A stretch of DNA of 5,820 bases from the NCBI GenBank assembly GCA_041595355.1, contig JBFHKO010000163.1:1-5820 (forward strand), given 5' to 3'. This DNA is from JBFHKO01 sp041595355. GTDB lineage: Bacteria > Pseudomonadota > Gammaproteobacteria > Enterobacterales > Aeromonadaceae. The position numbers were made by a program, and so were the translations under genes. How positions within the stretch are numbered: the first letter of the stretch is position 1; every line of letters starts with the position of its first letter. The notes below the pieces were generated by a model. The model worked only from the letters and a program-made list of their open reading frames with translations. It did no database searches and had not been told where the DNA came from. Positions 1 to 5,820 of this stretch are shown here, in pieces.

Positions 1-934
1 GGCGGATGCCTTCGCCGTCGCCCGGATTGAAGAAGCCGTGGCGCTGCGGCGCGCCGGCATCAGTCATCCCATAGTGCTGCTGGAGGGCTGTTTTTGCGTC
101 GAGGATCTCTGCCTGGCCGCCGAGCTGGGACTGGAGACCATCATCCATGACGCCACCCAGCTGCAGGCTCTGGAGCTGGCGCCGCTGTCACGCCCCATTC
201 GCGTCTGGCTGAAGCTGGATACCGGCATGCACCGGCTGGGCGTGGCACCGTCCGAGGTGGCCGACTACGTGGCACGCCTGCAGGCGTGCGGCAATGTACG
301 CTCCGAGGTGGGCTTCGCCAGCCACTTCAGCCGTGCCGACGAGCCGGATGCCCCCACCACCGCCGAGCAGCTCGACTGCTTTCTCAGCCTCACCCGCGCC
401 TACCCGGGTCCGAAGAGCCTGGCCAATTCGGCCGGTGTGCTCTACTGGCCCGCAGCCCACCTTGATGCGATCCGCCCCGGCATCGCCCTGTACGGCATCA
501 CGCCCCGGGTGGACAGCCACGGGGCCGCCGAGGGACTCAGGCCCGTCATGACCCTCAAGTCCCGGCTCATCGCCGTGCGCGAGCACCCGGCCGGCGCCCC
601 CGTCGGTTACGGCGGCGACTGGATAGCGCCACGGGCGACGCGCCTGGGGGTGGTGGCCATGGGCTACGGCGACGGCTATCCACGCACCGCGCCCAGCGGC
701 ACGCCGCTACTGGTCAATGGCCGCCGGGTGCCCCTGGTCGGCAAGGTCTCCATGGACATGATAACCGTGGACCTGGGCCCGGAGGCCGACGACCGGCCGG
801 GGGATCCGGTGATCCTCTGGGGCCAGGGGCTGCCGGTGGAAGAGGTGGCGCGCCACATCGGCACCATCGCCTACGAGCTGGTCATCAAGCTCACCGCCCG
901 GGTCCAGAAGACGTACCTGGGGCTGGCGCCATAA
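1..934 (+). CDS. alr: Alanine racemase, 5'-truncated by the window edge
   Basis: PLP-dependent cytoplasmic enzyme that interconverts L- and D-alanine, supplying D-Ala for the peptidoglycan stem peptide. The reading frame is open from base 2 and reads ADAFAVARIEEAVALRRAGI, which matches the segment starting near residue 53 of E. coli Alr. The GTG at 38 is therefore an internal valine, not the start. About 50 N-terminal residues are missing, including the lysine that binds PLP. Visible family marks are KLDTGMHRLGV (lysine at 212-214, active-site arginine at 233-235), SHF followed by ADEP, RPGIALYG (arginine at 473-475), and GYGDGYPR with the catalytic tyrosine at 665-667. GKVSMDM and AYEL near the C-terminus complete the barrel and beta domain. 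These segments are closer to Alr than to catabolic DadX as I recall them. The 310 visible residues plus about 50 give the usual length near 360. The stop is TAA at 932-934. It is convergent with mrcB. Confidence 0.96.
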   Translation, partial: ADAFAVARIEEAVALRRAGISHPIVLLEGCFCVEDLCLAAELGLETIIHDATQLQALELAPLSRPIRVWLKLDTGMHRLGVAPSEVADYVARLQACGNVRSEVGFASHFSRADEPDAPTTAEQLDCFLSLTRAYPGPKSLANSAGVLYWPAAHLDAIRPGIALYGITPRVDSHGAAEGLRPVMTLKSRLIAVREHPAGAPVGYGGDWIAPRATRLGVVAMGYGDGYPRTAPSGTPLLVNGRRVPLVGKVSMDMITVDLGPEADDRPGDPVILWGQGLPVEEVARHIGTIAYELVIKLTARVQKTYLGLAP

Positions 935-973
935 CCCCCCTCCGGCCGCTGGCCTGACCGGGCCCTCCAAACC

Positions 974-1016
974 AAAAAAAAGAGGCGTCATACAGCGCCT
1001 CTTCTTGTTTTCTGTT
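974..1016. terminator. Bidirectional intrinsic terminator between alr and mrcB
   Basis: A perfect 8-bp inverted repeat, AAGAGGCG at 980-987 and CGCCTCTT at 996-1003, encloses an 8-base loop. Read on the minus strand, the stem starts 21 bases after the mrcB stop codon and is followed by an unbroken run of T residues (complement of the A tract 974-981, the last two of which pair in the stem), which is a textbook Rho-independent terminator. Read on the plus strand, it starts 46 bases after the alr stop and is followed by a T-rich but interrupted tail at 1004-1016. It should thus be strong for mrcB and weaker for alr. Function is inferred from structure and position. Confidence 0.88.
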
Positions 1017-1023
1017 ATCAGCG

Positions 1024-3402
1024 TCAGTTGCTGCCAAACAGTTGCCGGAACCAGTCCAGCGGTTTTTCCAGCAACGGTTCCAGAGGCTGGGGCTGGGAGC
1101 CCCGCCCCGCGGGACGCTCGCCGCCGCACGCCTGACTGGGGCCCAGGCTGTCGAGGCGGGCCGGCAGCTGCACGGCACCGCCGCAGCCGCTGGCCACCGA
1201 CTTGCCGGCGCGGGAGAAGCTGGCCCAGCCGATGCCATCCGGCACCGCCAGCTGCAACGAGTTGACGCCGCGGCGGCTCAGGTAGTCGCCGAACAGCTGC
1301 AGGGCACCGCTGGCACCGGTGAGCCCCGCCGGCTGATTGTCATCCCGCCCGACCCAGACACTCACCAGCTCGTCGTTGTCCAGGCCGCTGAACCAGGAGT
1401 CGCGCAGGTTGTCGGTAGTCCCCGTCTTGCCGGCCAGCACGGCGCCCGGGAAACGGGCCGCCAGGCTGCGGGCCGTGCCCTGGCTGGCCACCTTGGTCAT
1501 GCCGTAGAGGGTCAGGTAGCTGGCCCGGGCATCCAGACGCCGCTCGGCCTTGTCGGTACGCTGGTAGAGGGACTTGCCCTCGCTGTCCAGTATGCCGCGG
1601 ATGGCGGTCAGGGGTTGATGCAGCCCGCCGGTGGCCAGGGTCAGATACATCTGGTTCACCTCGAAGGGCGACAGCGCCAGGCTGCCCAGCAGCAGCGAGG
1701 GGTAGGCCTGGATCGGCTGGCTCACCCCCATGGCCTGCAGATTGGCGACCACCTTGTCGACGCCGACTGCCATGCCCAGCCGCACCGTCGGCAGGTTAAG
1801 AGATTCGTACAGCGCCTGGTAGAGGGGCACCTGGCCGCGGTAGGCGTGATCGTAGTTCTGGGGCGCCCATACCTTGCCGCCCTGGTTTTTCAGCCGGATG
1901 GGCTCGTCACGCAGTACCGAGCCCAGATGGTAACCGTTGCTGAGGCCGGTGTAGTAGACGGCGGGTTTCACCAGCGAACCAATGGGACGGCGGGCATCCA
2001 GTGCCCGGTTGAAGCCGGCGAAGCGGGTATTGCGACCGCCCACCATGGCGGAGATCTCGCCGCTCTTCCAGTTGGAGACCACCATGGCGCCCTCCAGCTC
2101 CTTGCGCTGACGCGCCTTCTCGATGCGTGCCAGCTCGCCGCTGACCGCCTGTTCGGCGGCCTGCTGGGCCACCGGATCCAGGCTGCTGAAGATCTTCAGC
2201 CCCGACTGGCGCAGGAAGCCGTCACCGAAGCGCTCACGCAACTCCTTGCGCAGCAGGTTCATGAAGGCGGGGGTACGTCCATAGGTCATCTGCCCGCGCT
2301 CGAGCAAGGAGAGCGGCCGCGAGGCGTAACGCTGGTACGCCTGGGGGCTCAGGTGGTCGGCCTCCAGCAGCAGCCGCAGCACCAGATCGCGCCGCTCCCG
2401 GGTCCGATCCGGGAAACGCCAGGGATCGTAGTAGGAGGGGCCGCGCACCATGCCCACCAGCAGCGCCATCTGATCCGCCTCCAGCTCGTTCAGCGGCATG
2501 CCGAAGTAGAAATAGGAGGCCAGCCCGAAACCGTAGACCCCCTGGGAGAAATTCTGCCCCAGGTAGATCTCGTTCATGTAGGTTTCGAGGATCTGATCCT
2601 TGCTGTAGCGGTAGTCGATGATCACCGCCATGTAGGCCTCCTGGACCTTGCGCCACAGGCTGCGCTCCCGGGTCAGAAAGAAATTCTTGGCCAGCTGCTG
2701 GGTCAGGGTGCTGCCGCCCTGCACCGCGCGCCCGGCCTTGAGGTTGGCGAAGAAGGCCCGGCCGATGGAGAGCGGCGAGACGCCGCCATGCTGGTAGAAG
2801 TCGCGGTCCTCCACCGTCAGCAGGGTATCGATGAACAGCTTGGGCACCTCCTCGATACGCAATAGGATGCGATCCTCGATCTCCTCGCCGCTCAATCGGT
2901 CCAGCAGCACCGGATCCATGCGTACGTAGCCGAGATCCCGCTGATTGTTGGCATTCTTGATGCCGGTCAGGCGCTGGCCGTCGAAGCTGAGCAGCAGACC
3001 GCGGGCGGCTTCGGCGCCGTCGGCAAAGTTGAAGGCACGCCGGATCAGCACCATCTTGTTGCCGTTGACCGCATACTGGCCAGGCCCCTGGGGATTGGCG
3101 CTGGCGCGGTAATTGAGCAACTTGAGCTCGTGCAGCATCTGCGCCTTGGAGAGGCGCTGGCCCGGGTAGAGCTCCAGCGGCCGGCTGTAGACGATGGCCG
3201 GCAGCTGCCACTTCTGGCCATCGAATTTGTCGCGGATCTTGCTGTCGAGATAGATGCCGAACAGCAGCAGCAGGGCGGTGCCCGCCAGCCCCAGCTTGAA
3301 GGCCAGGCTGCCCCAGCGGCGCCACTGAGTGGTGCGGCGAGCCGGCGCGCGCGCCCGCGGCGCACGTTTACGGGGGGATGCGGGAGGTTTACGGGGTGCC
3401 AT
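1024..3402 (-). CDS. mrcB: Penicillin-binding protein 1B, bifunctional transglycosylase/transpeptidase
   Basis: Class A PBP of 792 residues that polymerises lipid II into glycan strands and cross-links the peptides in the periplasm. Order of parts: a basic, Ala/Pro/Arg-rich cytoplasmic tail (1-31); one membrane helix (about 33-52), acting as an uncleaved signal anchor; a UB2H-like regulatory domain (about 74-165), which in E. coli binds the lipoprotein LpoB; a GT51 domain with catalytic Glu198 in EDRDFYQHGG, GGSTLTQQLAKNFFL at 229-243 and KDQILETYMNEIYLG at 268-282. The transpeptidase has the three penicillin-binding motifs: SLVK (Ser476, Lys479), SLN at 534-536 and KTG at 659-661. The tail has two cysteines (740, 759), placed like the reported disulfide pair of E. 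coli PBP1B, and ends FGSN as E. coli does. The start ATG at 3402-3400 has a good ribosome binding site, and an in-frame TGA at 3414-3412 rules out any longer form. All catalytic residues are intact. It lies directly downstream of hrpB, overlapping it by 14 bases. Which Lpo partner exists cannot be told here. Confidence 0.97.
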   Translation of the reverse strand: MAPRKPPASPRKRAPRARAPARRTTQWRRWGSLAFKLGLAGTALLLLFGIYLDSKIRDKFDGQKWQLPAIVYSRPLELYPGQRLSKAQMLHELKLLNYRASANPQGPGQYAVNGNKMVLIRRAFNFADGAEAARGLLLSFDGQRLTGIKNANNQRDLGYVRMDPVLLDRLSGEEIEDRILLRIEEVPKLFIDTLLTVEDRDFYQHGGVSPLSIGRAFFANLKAGRAVQGGSTLTQQLAKNFFLTRERSLWRKVQEAYMAVIIDYRYSKDQILETYMNEIYLGQNFSQGVYGFGLASYFYFGMPLNELEADQMALLVGMVRGPSYYDPWRFPDRTRERRDLVLRLLLEADHLSPQAYQRYASRPLSLLERGQMTYGRTPAFMNLLRKELRERFGDGFLRQSGLKIFSSLDPVAQQAAEQAVSGELARIEKARQRKELEGAMVVSNWKSGEISAMVGGRNTRFAGFNRALDARRPIGSLVKPAVYYTGLSNGYHLGSVLRDEPIRLKNQGGKVWAPQNYDHAYRGQVPLYQALYESLNLPTVRLGMAVGVDKVVANLQAMGVSQPIQAYPSLLLGSLALSPFEVNQMYLTLATGGLHQPLTAIRGILDSEGKSLYQRTDKAERRLDARASYLTLYGMTKVASQGTARSLAARFPGAVLAGKTGTTDNLRDSWFSGLDNDELVSVWVGRDDNQPAGLTGASGALQLFGDYLSRRGVNSLQLAVPDGIGWASFSRAGKSVASGCGGAVQLPARLDSLGPSQACGGERPAGRGSQPQPLEPLLEKPLDWFRQLFGSN

Positions 3403-5820
3403 GGAAGTCCTTCATGCGTTGTTTGGTGACGCGGGTCGGCGAGGCCTGCAGGGGATCGTCCGGCCAGTAATGTTTCGGGTAGCGCCCCTTCATCTCTTTT
3501 TTCACCTCGCCATAGGCGCCCTGCCAGAACGCCACCAGATCCTGGGTCAGCTGCAGCGGGCGCTGGGCCGGTGACAGCAGTTCCACCCGCAGCGCCACCC
3601 GGCCGCGGGCCACGCGAGGGGTCTCCCGCTGGCCGAACATCTCCTGGATGCGCACCGGCAGTGCCGGCGGCTCGCCTTCCTGGTAGCGGATGCGGATACG
3701 GCTGCCCGTGGGCGCGGTAAAGTGGGTTGGCAGCGCCTCATCCAGCGCCCGCAACTGCTCCCAGTTCAGACAGCCGCGCAGGATGGCCGTCAAGTCCAGG
3801 CGCTTGAGGGCCTCCAGGCGCGCGAGCCCCGACAGATGCGGCAGCAGCCACTGCTCGAGGGTCGCCAGCAGGTTGACCTCGCCCAGATCCGGCAAGCCCA
3901 GCTCCGGCAGCCAGTCGCGGCCACAGCGGATGCGCGCCAGCCACTGGCGGCTCTCCTCGTCCCAGGGCAGGCAGGCCAGCCCCAGCTGACGAATGCCGTC
4001 CAGCAGGCAGCGCCCCTTCTGCTCGTCGCTGAGCGCCGCCAGCGGGGAACGTTCCAGCACTATCTGTCCCAGACAGCGCTGGCGTTCGGCGCGCACCCGC
4101 CCCTCACGCTCATCCCAGCCCAGCCACTCCTGCTGACTGAACAGCTCCGGCAGCTGACGCTCCAGCAGCGCAAGATCCAGTGGCTCGGCGACGAAGATGC
4201 GGATGCCCTGCTCGCCCAGACCCAGCTCGACGGCCACCAGCCACTCATGGCCGCCGAGGCTGTGCCCCGCCACCAGATCGGCGCTCTGACCGCCCGCCAG
4301 CTGATAGCGCTGACCACTGCGCCGGCGGGCGATGCGATCCGGCCAGGCCAGGGCCGCCAGCAGCCCCAGCCAGTCGCTGCCGGGCCGGCCCTCGGTCGCC
4401 TGCAGACGTGCCAGCCAGCGTTTGGCCTGCGCCTTGAGGGCGCCGGCGTGACGGCTCAGCAGGCCATGCAGGCTGTCGCTGCCACGCTTGTCCTCCTCCA
4501 GCAGGGCCACCAGATAGCAGGCCTCCTGCAGCAGCCCCGGCTGTTCATTCGCAGCGGCCAACTCCCGGGCACGCAGCAGCAGGTGGGCCAGCCGTGGATG
4601 ACAGGGCCACTGGGCCATGGCGCGGCCACGTGGCGTCAGCCGTCCCTCTTCATCCAGTGCCTCCAGCCAGCGCAGCAGCCGGCGCGCCGCCGCCAGCCCC
4701 GGCGCCGGAGCGGGATCCAGCAGCGGCAGCGCCTCGGGCGCGGTGCCCCAGAGCCCGGCCTCCAGCACCAGCTGGCTCAGCTCGAGCTGGCAGATCTCCG
4801 GTGGGCTCTGCTCCTCCAGCCGCGCCTGCTGCTCCCGACTCCAGAGCCGGTAACAGACGCCCGGCCCCAGCCGACCGGCGCGACCGGCGCGCTGGGTGGC
4901 AGAGGCGCGCGCTATCTGGCGGGTCTCCAGGCGCTGGATACCGCTGGCCAGATCGAAGCGGGCACGCCGCTCCAGGCCGCAATCCACCACCACCTGGATG
5001 CCCTCTATGGTCAGCGAGGTCTCGGCGACATTGGTGGCCAGCACCAGCTTGCGCTGGCCGGCCGGCGCCGGTGCCATGGCCGCCTGCTGGGCACCCAACT
5101 CGAGCCGGCCGTGCAGCGGAGCCAGACGCAGGCCGTCGGGAAGCCGGGGGGCCAGCCATTCGGCCAGCCGCTCTATCTCGGCCACCCCGGGCAGGAACAC
5201 CAGCAGGCTGCCGGCCTGCTGCTCGCTCGCCTCCAGCACCACCTGGCCCCACTGGGGGATCAGCGGCTGCTGGCGATTGACCGAGCGATAGTGATAGTCG
5301 ATGGGAAAGGCGCGCCCCTCGCACTGCAGCACCGGCGCCTCGGGCAGCAGGCGCGGCAGCTCCAGCCCCTCCAGGGTCGCGGACATGATGAGCAGCCGCA
5401 GATCGGGACGCAGCGCCGCCTGGGCTTCCAGGGCAAAGGCCAGCGCCGTATCCGCATGCAGGCTACGCTCATGGAACTCGTCGAAAATGAGCAGATCGAT
5501 GCCGCCGAGCTCGGGATCGGCCTGCAGCAGGCGGGTGAGGATGCCCTCGGTGACGATCTCGAGGCGGGTGCCCGGCCCCACCTGCTGCTCGCCGCGCACC
5601 CGGTAGCCCACCCGCTCGCCCACCCGCTCACCGAGCTGAGCGGCCAGATAGCGGGCGATGTTGCGCGCCGCCAGGCGACGGGGCTCCAGCATCAGGATGC
5701 GGCCACCCAATGCGGCCTGTTGCAGCAGGGCCAGCGGCAGGGCGGTGGACTTGCCCGCCCCGGGGGCCGCCTGGACAATCAGCTGGTTGTGCTGGCCCAG
5801 CGCCGACAAGATGGCCGGGA
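3389..5820 (-). CDS. hrpB: ATP-dependent helicase HrpB, start beyond the right edge
   Basis: Superfamily 2 DEAH/RHA-type nucleic-acid helicase of the HrpB family; a role in RNA processing is assumed by homology and its physiological substrate is not firmly known. Residues are counted from the codon at 5809-5807. That codon is TTG, and the frame stays open upstream as P-A-I to the edge, so it is probably an internal leucine and roughly a dozen residues are missing. Motifs in order: Walker A APGAGKST (15-22), LEPRRLAA (41-48), DEFHER (110-115, bases 5482-5471), SAT (143-145), LLVFLPG (202-208), ATNVAETSLTIEG (258-270) and QRAGRAGR (306-313). A helical HA2-like region follows. The HrpB-specific C-terminus has LPTHFTAPTGS, IQEMFGQ (721-727), SPAQRPLQ (746-753) and KEMKGRYPKHYWPDDP (771-786), which separates it from HrpA and DEAD-box proteins. 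About 820 residues in all, near E. coli's 809. The stop is TAA at 3391-3389, overlapping mrcB. No helicase motif is broken. Confidence 0.96.
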   Translation of the reverse strand, partial: PAILSALGQHNQLIVQAAPGAGKSTALPLALLQQAALGGRILMLEPRRLAARNIARYLAAQLGERVGERVGYRVRGEQQVGPGTRLEIVTEGILTRLLQADPELGGIDLLIFDEFHERSLHADTALAFALEAQAALRPDLRLLIMSATLEGLELPRLLPEAPVLQCEGRAFPIDYHYRSVNRQQPLIPQWGQVVLEASEQQAGSLLVFLPGVAEIERLAEWLAPRLPDGLRLAPLHGRLELGAQQAAMAPAPAGQRKLVLATNVAETSLTIEGIQVVVDCGLERRARFDLASGIQRLETRQIARASATQRAGRAGRLGPGVCYRLWSREQQARLEEQSPPEICQLELSQLVLEAGLWGTAPEALPLLDPAPAPGLAAARRLLRWLEALDEEGRLTPRGRAMAQWPCHPRLAHLLLRARELAAANEQPGLLQEACYLVALLEEDKRGSDSLHGLLSRHAGALKAQAKRWLARLQATEGRPGSDWLGLLAALAWPDRIARRRSGQRYQLAGGQSADLVAGHSLGGHEWLVAVELGLGEQGIRIFVAEPLDLALLERQLPELFSQQEWLGWDEREGRVRAERQRCLGQIVLERSPLAALSDEQKGRCLLDGIRQLGLACLPWDEESRQWLARIRCGRDWLPELGLPDLGEVNLLATLEQWLLPHLSGLARLEALKRLDLTAILRGCLNWEQLRALDEALPTHFTAPTGSRIRIRYQEGEPPALPVRIQEMFGQRETPRVARGRVALRVELLSPAQRPLQLTQDLVAFWQGAYGEVKKEMKGRYPKHYWPDDPLQASPTRVTKQRMKDFHGTP
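3408..3413 (-). promoter_or_regulatory. Ribosome binding site of mrcB, inside the end of hrpB
   Basis: On the minus strand GAAGGA lies five bases before the ATG of mrcB at 3402. It fits the anti-Shine-Dalgarno sequence and supports this start. It sits in the last codons of hrpB, whose stop codon (3391-3389) is downstream of the mrcB start. Ribosomes finishing hrpB would pass over it, so translational coupling is plausible but not shown. Confidence 0.75.

Noticed and set aside
38..40. GTG as the start codon of alr.
   Set aside because: The frame continues upstream to base 2 and encodes the conserved ADAFAVARIEEA segment, so this codon is internal.
936..968. A second possible hairpin after alr (GGCC, three-base spacer, GGCC at about 942-952).
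   Set aside because: The stem is only four pairs, has no T-rich tail, and is the kind of match expected by chance in GC-rich sequence.
1042..2865. A 607-codon open frame on the plus strand, antisense to mrcB.
   Set aside because: It lies wholly opposite a gene with all catalytic motifs intact. Its translation is low in complexity, rich in Q, A, G and H, and shows no known fold. Such frames arise when GC-rich third positions remove stop codons from the opposite strand.
2234..3325. A 363-codon minus-strand frame overlapping the 5' half of mrcB in another frame.
   Set aside because: It is on the same strand as mrcB but shifted. Its Ala/Gly/Arg/Pro-rich product and lack of motifs mark it as a frame shadow.
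3340..3362. Alternating GC-rich run near the mrcB start, considered as a repeat or Z-DNA-like tract.
   Set aside because: It simply encodes the Arg/Ala-rich cytoplasmic tail of PBP1B with GC-rich codons; no clear repeat unit is present.
4594..5324. Frames of 228 codons (+) and 224 codons (-) overlapping hrpB.
   Set aside because: Both overlap the helicase core of hrpB. Their compositions (Pro/Ala/Arg-rich and Gly/Ala-rich) are those of GC-rich off-frame translations, without recognisable domains.
5807..5809. TTG as the start codon of hrpB.
   Set aside because: The frame stays open to the window edge, and the P-A-I-L-S-A-L-G residues fit the helix that precedes Walker A in this family. The true start is most likely outside the window.

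Overview
This is a GC-rich, gene-dense chromosomal window, probably from a gammaproteobacterium. It holds three recognisable housekeeping genes and no sign of mobile DNA, CRISPR, RNA genes or foreign insertion. The proteins resemble the enterobacterial versions in detail: an Alr-type (not DadX-type) racemase, a PBP1B ending in the residues FGSN as in E. coli, and HrpB directly upstream of mrcB. High GC with this gene content would suit Aeromonadales or a related marine lineage (Oceanimonas or Zobellella type). That placement is an inference from composition and recall, not from a search.

Layout: bases 1-934 (+) are the 3' part of alr, alanine racemase, whose first roughly 50 codons lie outside the window. 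Bases 935-1023 are a short convergent intergenic gap with one clear intrinsic terminator hairpin that can serve both flanking genes. Bases 1024-3402 (-) are a complete mrcB, the bifunctional penicillin-binding protein 1B. Bases 3389-5820 (-) are nearly all of hrpB, a DEAH/DExH-type ATP-dependent helicase, whose first few codons lie beyond the right edge. hrpB and mrcB overlap by 14 bases, and the mrcB ribosome binding site lies inside the end of hrpB, so the two are very probably co-transcribed and perhaps translationally coupled.

Function: Alr makes D-alanine in the cytoplasm, which enters the peptidoglycan stem peptide. PBP1B polymerises lipid II and uses the terminal D-Ala of that peptide in cross-linking in the periplasm. 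The two convergent genes therefore serve the start and the end of one pathway, although they are on opposite strands and the sequence does not show common regulation. HrpB's role is not firmly established in bacteria; its pairing with mrcB is a recurring neighbourhood rather than evidence of a shared pathway.

I looked for an undescribed system and did not find one. The many long antisense open frames are explained by the strong GC bias at third codon positions.
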